Assembly: GCF_049445795.1 (NCBI RefSeq)
Contig: NZ_JBMSDT010000003.1
Location: 62,001-126,000, forward strand
DNA: 64,000 bases
Origin: Larkinella sp049445795
GTDB taxonomy: Bacteria; Bacteroidota; Bacteroidia; Cytophagales; Spirosomataceae
Direction: 5' to 3'
The notes beneath the pieces were generated by a model. That model ran no database searches. It was not told the DNA's origin and saw only the letters and a list, made by a program, of their open reading frames with translations. A program made the translations under genes and the position numbers. Positions 17,014 through 25,500 of this stretch are shown here, one piece after another (the stretch's first letter is position 1; the number at the start of each line of letters is the position of its first letter).

Positions 17014-17023
17014 TTGTTCTCGA

Positions 17024-18058
17024 TCAAGTTGTGATGGCTTCTTCCGTTGCCTGAATTTGCACGCTCCGTCGGCGATAGGCGCGGTCAGCTACCTCGCTCA
17101 GAATGCGGAGCGATTGCTGGGTACGGTCGGAATACATACTCCCGTAAATGACCCCATCAATTTCTTTCAGCGCGTCGGCCAGTCGATCGTCCTGCACCAG
17201 TTCCACAATCTCGCGGGTTGTCAGCGAGGTAAACGGTTTTCGCTCCAGCCGTTCCATGTATTTTTTCCAGATAATCACGGCCCGTCCGGCATCGTCGTGG
17301 GCGGTTTCGGGGCCAATATCGCGCGTCAGCCGCTCGAAAGCCCGCTGAAAATTGAGGTATTGCCGGTAAAACTGGTATTGCCGGATACGGGTTCGGATGG
17401 TACGGCCAAAGAACAGAAACAGCAATCCGGTGAGTGCGCAAAAACCCATGACAATCACCATCAGCAACGGATAATTCATCTGCTGTTTCAGGGCAACCAC
17501 CTGCGTGTGGGTCGAAAGCCGGAGCGTGTCGGGCCGTGACGTCTGAATCCGTTCGCGCAGCCGGACCGTATCCACGTTCGAACACACGACGGTGCAGTCG
17601 GTGGGCGTTCGCAGCAGCGTAATCGGTACTTGCAGCGTCTGGATTGGCCTGGTTTCGAACGAAATCAAGGTGTACACGGAACTGTCCAGACTACCTCTTG
17701 CATCGGTTTTTGTCGAAAAGATCGAAATATCCCGCACCAGAAACGGCACAAAATGCCGGGCCGTATCCGGAAACAGCACATCGACGCTGGCTCGGTGCCG
17801 AATGCTCAGCGCATACTGAAACGGTTTGCCGATCTCGATGGTATCGGTCAGGAAAATGCCTTTCGGCGTCTGGGCATTTAAAGAAGTTAAGAGTGAATAA
17901 TGAATAATGAATAATAAATAGCGAATAATGAACCGTTGGCGGAACGAAATTAGATAGGAATGCGGCCGGGTCGTCGCACGATTGAACGGATCAAAACAGA
18001 TTTTTTCCGTTCTAATCCGTTCAATCTGTTCAATCCGTGTTCCTATCATACCATTCAT
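17024..18058 (-). CDS. BatD-like/DUF4381-like membrane protein of the Bat operon
   Basis: 344 residues as opened from 18058. A beta-rich extracytoplasmic part (about 65-190) is followed by one TM helix (YPLLMVIVMGFCALTGLLFLFFG) and a cytoplasmic helical tail. This architecture and its position between DUF58 and BatA genes fit BatD/DUF4381 proteins. The start is unusual: the ATG at 18058 overlaps the DUF58 stop (ATGA), but the next ~40 residues translate an inverted repeat. The signal-peptide-like segment ending in SLLTSLNAQ is encoded by tandem TTATTCA units. No other ATG, GTG or TTG lies between, so the N-terminus may have been extended by repeat insertion. Confidence 0.7.
   Translation of the reverse strand: MNGMIGTRIEQIERIRTEKICFDPFNRATTRPHSYLISFRQRFIIRYLLFIIHYSLLTSLNAQTPKGIFLTDTIEIGKPFQYALSIRHRASVDVLFPDTARHFVPFLVRDISIFSTKTDARGSLDSSVYTLISFETRPIQTLQVPITLLRTPTDCTVVCSNVDTVRLRERIQTSRPDTLRLSTHTQVVALKQQMNYPLLMVIVMGFCALTGLLFLFFGRTIRTRIRQYQFYRQYLNFQRAFERLTRDIGPETAHDDAGRAVIIWKKYMERLERKPFTSLTTREIVELVQDDRLADALKEIDGVIYGSMYSDRTQQSLRILSEVADRAYRRRSVQIQATEEAITT
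17884..18046. repeat. repeat block inside the 5' end of the BatD-like gene
   Basis: Two parts. At 17884-17930 lie tandem heptamers of the type TGAATAA, which on the coding strand give the hydrophobic signal-peptide core. At about 17981-18040 lies an inverted repeat based on GATTGAACGGAT/ATCCGTTCAATC, which on the coding strand becomes the first ~25 residues of the frame. The block separates the coupled ATG from the mature protein. Confidence 0.7.
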
Positions 18059-18921
18059 CGGGTTTTACGAATGCGGAACAGGTCAATGAGTTGCGGCACG
18101 TAATCCGCCTGCGAATCAAGCGCTACGTAATCGGCGTTATATTGTTTACAGAAGCGTTCCAACTGTTGTTTACTTTGCCGGAATGTCTGCTTGATGCCGT
18201 TCCGAAAACTTGGCGAAGAGGTATTGATCCAAACCGTTCGGCGGCTTTCGGTATCGTACACCGGAATGATGCCCAGCCGGGGCAGGTTAGTTTCCCGCTG
18301 GTCGTACATATGAATCACCACCAGATCGTGCTTGCGGGCGAGGGCTTTCAGGTTGTGTTCGTAGCCCGAATCGATGAAATCCGACACCAAAAATACCACA
18401 CTCCGGCGTTTCAGCACGTTTAGCGTAAACAGCAGCGCATCGGCCAGGTTCGTGCGTACGGACTCCGGTTTTAGTTTGAACAAATTGACAATCAACTGAT
18501 ACCCGTGTTTCATGCTGTTCGACGGTTTCAGGTATTTTTCTTTCTGATCCGAAAAACAATACATCCCGACGTGGCTGGCTTCCTTGATGGCCGACAGCGC
18601 CAGCACCCCGCACACTTCGCGGGTCGTATCGAGTTTCGAACGGGTGGCCGTGCCAATTTCCTGCGACGCACTCACGTCGATCAGGAAAAAAACCGTCTGG
18701 TCTTTTTCTTCCCGGAAAATTTTGACGAACGTGCCGTGGCCTTTCGACGACACGTTCCAGTCGATAGCCCGCACGTCATCACCGTATTGGTACGTTCGCA
18801 AATCGCTGAATTCCAGTCCGGAACCTTTGAAAATAGACCGGAAACTGCCGCGCATCTGGGAATTGACGGCTTTCCGGATCCGAATTTCAAACTGATAAAG
18901 GCGGGCCAAAAACTCGTGCAT
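18055..18921 (-). CDS. DUF58 domain protein
   Basis: 288 residues. The signature of DUF58 is clear: RGSFRSIFKGSGLEFSDLR, YQYGDDVRAIDWNVSSK and FFLIDVSASQEIG. DUF58 is a VWA-like domain that accompanies MoxR ATPases and Bat proteins. It is the first gene of the minus-strand operon and is coupled to the next gene by an ATGA overlap. No membrane segment is apparent, so it is probably cytoplasmic. Complete. Confidence 0.93.
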   Translation of the reverse strand: MHEFLARLYQFEIRIRKAVNSQMRGSFRSIFKGSGLEFSDLRTYQYGDDVRAIDWNVSSKGHGTFVKIFREEKDQTVFFLIDVSASQEIGTATRSKLDTTREVCGVLALSAIKEASHVGMYCFSDQKEKYLKPSNSMKHGYQLIVNLFKLKPESVRTNLADALLFTLNVLKRRSVVFLVSDFIDSGYEHNLKALARKHDLVVIHMYDQRETNLPRLGIIPVYDTESRRTVWINTSSPSFRNGIKQTFRQSKQQLERFCKQYNADYVALDSQADYVPQLIDLFRIRKTR

Positions 18922-19049
18922 CGTAAATTTTGCTCGTTCACACGACTAAAAACGGCTTTCTGACGAATCGCTGTCTCCGGGCGCGTGGTATTAAGAGTAG
19001 GATTCCCGACATTTGTAACCCAATGCCAGTTTTGACAAAAATAACGAAA

Positions 19050-19469
19050 ATGCACGCGCAACCGTACAGCCTGTTTCGACGACTGGGCATATGGGCGCTG
19101 ATGGGGCTTCTGCTGGCTTGCCAAAAGCCCACGACGGAAGCGCCCGCCGACCTGATTCCCAAGCCTAAAATGGCGCAGATCCTGACGGAAATCCACCTGG
19201 CCGAAGCCCGGGTAACAAAGCTCAACCGGATTTCGCAGGATACAAACACGCTGATTTACAAACATCTGGAACGTCAGATTTACAAAAAATACCAGGTCGA
19301 CACGGCGGTTTACAACAAAAGTTACACCTACTACGCAGCAGACCCCCAGCAACTGGCCGACATTTATAAGTTGGTGACGGAAGAATTGGAAAAACGTAAA
19401 AAACCGGGGGATAGCAGCGGAGTGGCGAAAACAAAGTTACCGAATGCCCTCAAACGTTTGAAGAAATGA
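19050..19469 (+). CDS. DUF4296 lipoprotein
   Basis: 139 residues from MHAQPYSLFRRLG. GIWALMGLLLAC is a lipoprotein signal. IPKPKMAQILTEIHLAEARV is the DUF4296 start, followed by a helical body with YKKYQVDTAVYNKSYTYYAADPQQLADIY. DUF4296 is a Bacteroidota envelope family of unknown function. Alternative ATGs at 19023 and 18930 add polar residues before the signal. Its stop overlaps the hemG start (ATGA), so translation is likely coupled. Confidence 0.82.
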   Translation: MHAQPYSLFRRLGIWALMGLLLACQKPTTEAPADLIPKPKMAQILTEIHLAEARVTKLNRISQDTNTLIYKHLERQIYKKYQVDTAVYNKSYTYYAADPQQLADIYKLVTEELEKRKKPGDSSGVAKTKLPNALKRLKK

Positions 19470-20791
19470 TTGCCATCATCGGAGCAGGGATTTCGGGCCT
19501 GACGCTGGCGTACGAACTTCAGCAACGCAACATGCCGTGCCGGATTTTCGACCGGGGCAGCGAACCGGGCGGCCTGATGCGGTCCCGGCGCGAAGGCGAT
19601 TACCTGATCGAACTCGGACCCAACTCGCTGCTGGGCGATGCCGATTTGCTCAACTGGCTCGACCAACTCGGCCTGACGCCGGAAATCAGCTTTGCCAAGC
19701 CCGTCAGCAAGGCCCGGTTTATTTACCGCAACGGCGCGTACCAGCAACTCCCCACTGGGCCGCTATCGCTGCTGTTCAGTTCTTTTTTTAGCTGGGAAAC
19801 CAAAAACGCGCTCTGGAAAGAACGTTCCGTCCAGTCGGTTTCGCCCCCCGGCGAGACACTCAGCGAGTTTTTCCGTCGGCGGTTTTCACCCGAAATCGTC
19901 GAATACGCCCTGGCACCGTTTGTAGCGGGTATTTACGCGGGCGACCCCGACCGGCTGCTGGTTTCGGAAACGTTCCCGGTTTTGCTCGACTATGAAAAAG
20001 AGTACGGTTCGGTGCTGAAAGGGTTCATCAAAAACGCGGGCGGGGCGCGTCGGCAGTCGTTTACGTTCCGGAACGGGCTGCAAACCTTGCCCAAAACGCT
20101 GCTGGCTCCGTTGAAGCACGTTCACCTGAACGATGCCGTCGACCGGCTGACTAAAACCGAAACCGGCTGGCAGGTCGAAGCCCGGAGCGGTTCGTACGCG
20201 GCCGATGCCGTGGTGCTGGCCTGCGATACGGCGACCGCTGCCAACCTGCTCGAACCGACCTGGCCAGACACGGCGGCTTTGCTTCACCAGGTCGAGTACC
20301 CGCCCATGATTGCCGTTCATTCGGTCTACAAGCGGGCCGGTGTACACCATGCGCTCAACGGGTTTGGGGGCCTGAATCCGCGTCTGGAAGGCCGGTTTGT
20401 GGCAGGTCACATCTGGAACAGTTCGGTTTTCGACGCACGTTGCCCGGCGGATGAAGTGCTGTTTACCAGTCTGGTGGGCGGCAGTCAGGGAGCCGCGAAT
20501 GCCCGGCAGCCTGATGAGGTGGTTCGGCAGCGGGTGCATCAGGAGCTGAGTCAGGCGTTTGGAATTCGGGCTGAAAAACCGGTGCGGCAGTGGCTGACCC
20601 GCTGGGAACGGGCCATTCCGCAGTACGACGCCCGAGTTGTGCCGGTTAACAAACAGATTCCGACGCTGGAATCCGACGGAGTTTTTGTGTGTGCCAACTG
20701 GTACCACGGCACGAGTCTTTCGGACTGCATTCGAAAAGGCCGCGAACTGGCCCAACGCCTGTCGGAATCGAAGATCGCTGAACGGTTTTAA
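19466..20791 (+). CDS. hemG: protoporphyrinogen/coproporphyrinogen oxidase (HemY/HemG-type flavoprotein)
   Basis: 441 residues. The N-terminus MIAIIGAGISGLTLAYELQ with DRGSEPGGLMRS is the FAD-binding Rossmann motif. LIELGPNSLL and FVAGIYAGDPDRLLV are conserved in the PPOX family. The C-terminal VFVCANWYHGTSLSDCIRKGRELA is the second FAD contact. The enzyme oxidises a porphyrinogen late in heme synthesis; whether coproporphyrinogen or protoporphyrinogen cannot be told here. It is coupled to the DUF4296 gene. Confidence 0.94.
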   Translation: MIAIIGAGISGLTLAYELQQRNMPCRIFDRGSEPGGLMRSRREGDYLIELGPNSLLGDADLLNWLDQLGLTPEISFAKPVSKARFIYRNGAYQQLPTGPLSLLFSSFFSWETKNALWKERSVQSVSPPGETLSEFFRRRFSPEIVEYALAPFVAGIYAGDPDRLLVSETFPVLLDYEKEYGSVLKGFIKNAGGARRQSFTFRNGLQTLPKTLLAPLKHVHLNDAVDRLTKTETGWQVEARSGSYAADAVVLACDTATAANLLEPTWPDTAALLHQVEYPPMIAVHSVYKRAGVHHALNGFGGLNPRLEGRFVAGHIWNSSVFDARCPADEVLFTSLVGGSQGAANARQPDEVVRQRVHQELSQAFGIRAEKPVRQWLTRWERAIPQYDARVVPVNKQIPTLESDGVFVCANWYHGTSLSDCIRKGRELAQRLSESKIAERF

Positions 20792-20832
20792 CAAATTTTA
20801 AGACGTAACTTGTATAAAATTGGCCTTTTTTT

Positions 20833-20854
20833 GGTTATTTCAATAGAAATAACC
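20833..20854. promoter_or_regulatory. short perfect inverted repeat upstream of the glycosyltransferase gene
   Basis: GGTTATTTC and GAAATAACC flank an AATA loop, directly after a T-run. It is 16 bases before the TTG start codon. It may be an operator or a leader hairpin; as a hemG terminator it would lack the downstream T-run on the plus strand. Confidence 0.4.
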
Positions 20855-20870
20855 CATAACCCGATTTATT

Positions 20871-21671
20871 TTGAAGGACTGTTTGGTGGTCATTCCGACC
20901 TACAATGAAATTGAAAACATCGAAGCGGTTATTCGCAAGGTATTGAGCCTGCCCGCGCCCCTCGATGTGCTGATCGTCGACGATGGCTCACCGGACGGAA
21001 CTGCCCGGCGAGTCAAGGAATTACAGCAGGAGTTTGCAACCGATGGGTTGCCGCAACGGCTCCACTTGCTGGAACGGAAAGGCAAGCTGGGGCTGGGGAC
21101 GGCCTACATTGCCAGTTTCCGCTGGGCGTTGAGCGAAGGATATAGCTATGTCTGTGAGATGGACGCCGATTTTTCGCATAACCCGGATGATCTGGTGCGG
21201 CTGTACAACGCCTGCGTCAACGGCGGGAACGATGTCGCTATCGGGTCGCGGTACATTACGGGCGTCAACGTCGTCAACTGGCCGATGGGCCGGGTGCTGA
21301 TGTCGTACTTCGCCGGGGTGTACGTGCGGTTTATCACCGGCATGCCGATCATGGACCCCACGGCCGGTTTTATCTGTTATGGCCAGGAGGTTTTGAAGGC
21401 CATTCTGCAAAATAATATTCGGTTTGTTGGCTATGCCTTTCAGATTGAAATGAAGTTTCTGGCCTGGAAATACGGTTACCGGATGACAGAGGTGCCGATT
21501 ATTTTCACCGACCGGACCAAAGGCGTCTCCAAAATGTCGACCGGTATTTTCAAGGAAGCGGTTTTTGGTGTCCTTCAGATGAAAGTCGGCAGTTTTTTCC
21601 GGCGATATATTCCCCCTTCAAAACAACCGGTTCCGGTTCCGACACAACCGGCAACGACCGAAGCGGTGTAG
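20871..21671 (+). CDS. polyprenol monophosphomannose synthase-like glycosyltransferase (GT2)
   Basis: 266 residues from a TTG start (MKDCLVVIPTYNEIENI). VLIVDDGSPDGTA and VCEMDADFSHNPDDL are the GT-A nucleotide-sugar and metal-binding motifs of DPM1-like enzymes. SRYITGVNVVNWPMGR and FVGYAFQIEMKFLAWKYGY complete the family signature. It transfers a sugar from a nucleotide donor to a polyprenyl phosphate at the inner membrane face. No ATG fits the conserved start, so TTG is preferred. Tail is proline-rich. Confidence 0.9.
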   Translation: MKDCLVVIPTYNEIENIEAVIRKVLSLPAPLDVLIVDDGSPDGTARRVKELQQEFATDGLPQRLHLLERKGKLGLGTAYIASFRWALSEGYSYVCEMDADFSHNPDDLVRLYNACVNGGNDVAIGSRYITGVNVVNWPMGRVLMSYFAGVYVRFITGMPIMDPTAGFICYGQEVLKAILQNNIRFVGYAFQIEMKFLAWKYGYRMTEVPIIFTDRTKGVSKMSTGIFKEAVFGVLQMKVGSFFRRYIPPSKQPVPVPTQPATTEAV

Positions 21672-21692
21672 GTTTTCCTACACCGCTTTTTT
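21661..21692 (+). terminator. intrinsic terminator of the glycosyltransferase gene
   Basis: AGCGGTGTAGG (21662-21672) pairs perfectly with CCTACACCGCT (21677-21687) across a TTTT loop and is followed by a T-run. The stem begins inside the last codons and includes the stop codon. Confidence 0.93.
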
Positions 21693-22024
21693 ATGCTCAT
21701 TACGCGACGTTACCCGGTTGCGCCATTTTACAAAACTGCTTCCTGTTTTCCGTTTAAGAATTGTATGAAGGAGTAAAAAATTTGGGCGAAAGATGCGCTC
21801 CTCCATACGCTCCTAATTACGTCCTGAAAATTGCATATAGCTTGTGAATAAACTCATTAAAATGCTTAAATGCCGTGGAATAGCTCGTTTTCTTTAAGAA
21901 TAAAATTGTACTATATAAAGAACTTTTGAATTTTTCAAATATTTCTCATTCTTGAGGAAACGGCATCTCAAAAAATTAAAGTAATCTTTCAGAATTCATT
22001 TCAGAATATTATTTGGTTTTAATA

Positions 22025-22063
22025 AGTGCAATTTTTGTAAAGTGTTGAAACGAAAATTGCACT
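22025..22063. promoter_or_regulatory. inverted repeat in the AT-rich leader region 21693-22165
   Basis: AGTGCAATTTT (22025-22035) and AAAATTGCACT (22053-22063) are perfect inverted arms with a 17-base loop. The 470-base stretch 21693-22165 is clearly more AT-rich than its surroundings and has no convincing gene. Near 22113 TTACTTTG differs from the -7 consensus TAnnTTTG at one position, about 45 bases before the next ATG. This suggests a regulated or long-leader promoter for the small secreted protein downstream. Confidence 0.45.
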
Positions 22064-22165
22064 GAAAGCCAGGGCATTAAAGGTGGAGAACCAAATCTGG
22101 TCTTTTAATAGTTACTTTGTTGAACAGTTTGATAAAACGAATTACCACTGTAAACAAATAACAAG

Positions 22166-22510
22166 ATGAACACCACACTGAAAGCTTCGTTAATTGCCCT
22201 TGGAATGGGCTTTATTTTGATTTGTGTCGTAGACGCTGTTACTCCTCAATCTTTGCTGGGCTCACTGGCGGGACAGTCGGCTCCGAAAGCCAACGTGACT
22301 GTCGTTGTAAACCGGGTTGATGATCAACCGGTTACCGTCCGGTTGTCAAAACTGAACGGCGAAGTGATTGCCAGCGAACAATTGGGAGACGGAAACACCA
22401 TCCACTTTGGTCTGAAAGATGCCGTAAACGGTACCTACCGGGTTGAAGTGTCGAGTGGCACGACGAAAAAAGTAAAAGACGTAACGCTTTCCGCTCAAAA
22501 AGCGGTTTAA
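22166..22510 (+). CDS. small exported beta-rich protein, function unknown
   Basis: 114 residues. An N-terminal hydrophobic segment (ASLIALGMGFILICVVDAV) is a signal or anchor. The rest (NVTVVVNRVDDQPVTVRLSKLNGEVI..., GTYRVEVSSGTTKKVKDVTLS) alternates polar and hydrophobic residues like a single Ig-like/beta-sandwich fold. I recognise no named family. It has its own AT-rich upstream region and an intrinsic terminator, so it is a single-gene unit. Confidence 0.65.
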   Translation: MNTTLKASLIALGMGFILICVVDAVTPQSLLGSLAGQSAPKANVTVVVNRVDDQPVTVRLSKLNGEVIASEQLGDGNTIHFGLKDAVNGTYRVEVSSGTTKKVKDVTLSAQKAV

Positions 22511-22546
22511 TACACGAAACGGCGTAAAAAACCGTTCTAACAACGG

Positions 22547-22591
22547 GCGAATCGGAACAGTTTTAATAACTTGTTTCGGTTCGCTTTTTTT
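22547..22591 (+). terminator. intrinsic terminator before the S8 protease gene
   Basis: GCGAATCGGAACAG (22547-22560) pairs, allowing G-U pairs, with TTGTTTCGGTTCGC (22571-22584), and a run of seven T follows. A TTG-initiated frame beginning in the stem at 22571 is therefore not the start of the next gene; the ATG at 22592 is. Confidence 0.8.
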
Positions 22592-25500
22592 ATGTCCATA
22601 CGTTTCCTTTCTCTTTGTGTGGGTTTGTTGCTGGGACTGGCGGTGGTGGCGCAGGCGCAAAAACCGTTGGTCAACGCACAGCAACGCACCACGCTAAACC
22701 GGCTCAGCCGGGATTTTCAGCAAAACCGCCGACTGTCGTACCTGCGGGCCGTCGAGATCGCCCGAAGTCGGAACATTCCGCTCCGGCGTACGCGCTCCGA
22801 CGGGACCGTGGTGGTGTTGGACGATATCGATGAGCGGGGGAACCTGCTGTTCAACGCAACCACCAGCGCGACCCGCGCCGGAACGACAACCCGCACCGCT
22901 GCGCTGTATTTGGGTGGTGTACTGGGCCTTTCCCTGTCGGGAGCCAGCCCGGCAGTGCGCGATAAACTCGGCATCTGGGACGGTGGCCGGGTGCGCTTGA
23001 CCCACGCGGAACTGATCGGTCGCGTGACGCAGGTGGACAGCGTTCCGGGTACTGCCAATCACCCGACGCACGTAGCGGGAATCATGATGAGTCAGGGCAT
23101 CAACGAGCGGGCACGGGGCATGGCCTACGGGGCTAACCTGAAAGCCTACGATTTTGAAAACGATAATGCCGAAGTAGCATCTGCTGCGGCTAACCTGTTG
23201 GTTTCCAATCATTCCTATAACATTCAGGCTGGTTGGGTATTCGACTCCGACCGCCCGGGCGACACGAAATGGGAGTGGTGGGGCGATACGACCATCAGCG
23301 CAACGGAAGATTATAAATTCGGGATTTATGGCAACGGCGCCCGCAACTGGGATCGCATTGCTGTAGCGGCTCCGTATTATTTGCTGGTCAAATCGGCAGG
23401 CAATACGCACGGACAGAACGGACCGGGCGCTGGTGTTTCTTACTGGATGGGCAACAGCAACACCACCAGCCAAACCGCCCGAAACAATCAAAACGGCTAC
23501 GACCAGATTTCGACGGATTGCAATGCGAAGAATATTCTGTCGGTGGGTGCTGTCAGTAGCATTCCGACGGAGTATGCGCAGCCTGCGGACGTTCGGTTGG
23601 CGAGTTTCAGTTCCTGGGGACCCACCGACGACGGGCGTATCAAACCGGACCTGGTGGGCGTCGGCGTCAGCGTGTTGTCGACGGGTTCGGCCAGCGATAA
23701 CGCCTACACGACGCTTTCGGGGACGTCGATGGCGGCTCCGAACGTTTCGGGTTCGCTGCTGCTCTTGCAGGAATATTACGCCCAGATTCATAACGGGCAA
23801 CTCATGCGTTCGTCGACCTTGAAAGGCTTGGCCCTGCACACGACCGACGAAGCCGGAGACTCGCCCGGCCCCGATTACCGGTTTGGCTGGGGATTGCTGA
23901 ATGCCGAAAAAGCCGCCCGTGTGATCGGCAATACCGACAAAAGCCACCTTCTGGAAGAACGGACGCTGAATCAGGGCGACCGCCAGACGCTGCAACTCGT
24001 CGCATCCGGGCGCGGGCCGCTGGTGGTCACCATTTGCTGGACGGACCCGGAAGCCACCGCGCTGACGGCCTCGGTGGCCAACCTGAACAACCGCAGCCCC
24101 CGGCTGGTCAACGACCTGGACATTCGGCTGACCGACGGTTTACAGACGGTATTGCCCTGGGTGCTTGACCCTAACAACCCGGCGAATCCGGCGACGCGTG
24201 GCGACAACATCCGCGACAACGTAGAGCAGATTCTGATCGCTGACGCCATTCCCGGCAAGACGTACACGCTGACCATTTCGCACAAAAATACGCTCCAGAA
24301 CGGGAAGCAGGATTTTGCGCTGATCGTCAGTGGCGTTGGCGGCAATACTTACTGTACTTCGGCGGCCAGCACGGCGGGGCCGGTGAACATCGACCGCGTT
24401 CGTTTCGGGAGCATCGATCAGGCCGGGGGCAGCGGTTGTCAGGCCTATACCGATCTTATGAACCATACCACCGCCGTGTCGGTCGGGCAGCAGGTGCCGC
24501 TGACGGTGACGCTGGGCAGTTGTGGCGAAAATCGCCCGGCCATCACCAAGGCCTTCATCGACTGGAACCTGGACGGAGATTTTGACGACGACAACGAATT
24601 GGTGGCAACTTCGGCTGCTCTGACAAGCCCGGCGACCTTCTCGGCTACGGTAACGGTTCCGACCGGATTAACCAACGGGCAATTCACCCGGCTGCGGATT
24701 GTCGCGGTCGAAACCGGCGACGCCGGGGTGGTTTTGGCCTGTGGGAATTACGCAAACGGCGAAACCCAGGACTATCTGGTGCGTTTCGAACGACCGCAGA
24801 ACGATGTAGGTGTAAGCATACTGCAAGCGCCACAGAACGGTTTTTGCGCATCATCCGAGGTTCAGGTGGCCGTTACGATTCGGAATTATGGGTCGGCGGA
24901 ACAGCGCAATATTCCGGTGGGCGTGCAGGTGGCGGCTCCCTTCGGCTCGGTGGTGGCCAGCCTGCGCGACACGCTCCGGGCCACGCTGGGGCCGTCGAAA
25001 GAAGCGCAACTGGTGCTACGCGGCCCGGCATCCTTCAGTGCGGCCACAGCCTACCGCTTCACGGCGCAAACCCGCCTGACGACCGACCAGAATACCGAGA
25101 ATGATGAGTTGGTCAATATTCTGACGGCGGCTGCGGCCTCCATCGAAGCGGGCAACTTCTCGGTTTCGTCCTGCGATACAAGCGTCGTTTCGTTGCGAAA
25201 TACCGGCGCGGGTACGGCGTTCTGGTACGACGCTCCGACTGGCGGCAATCTGGTCGGGGCCGGAAATCAGACGACGGCCTTCCGACGACCGGCCAGCGGA
25301 ACCTACTATGCCGCCCTGAACCAGTTTGCCGGAACCGTTGGACCTGCGAACAAACAGGCCTTCGGCGGAGGCACCTACTCGGGCAACTTTGGTCCGCAAC
25401 CCCTGATTACCACCCAGGTGCCGCTGGTGCTGGAAAGCGCCCGGCTGTACATCGGCAGTCCGGGACGGATTATCTTCACGGTTCAGCGGCTAAACGGAAC

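Noticed and set aside
22694..23995. 433-codon open frame opposite the S8 protease
   Set aside because: Antisense to the catalytic triad region of the protease; no recognisable domain.
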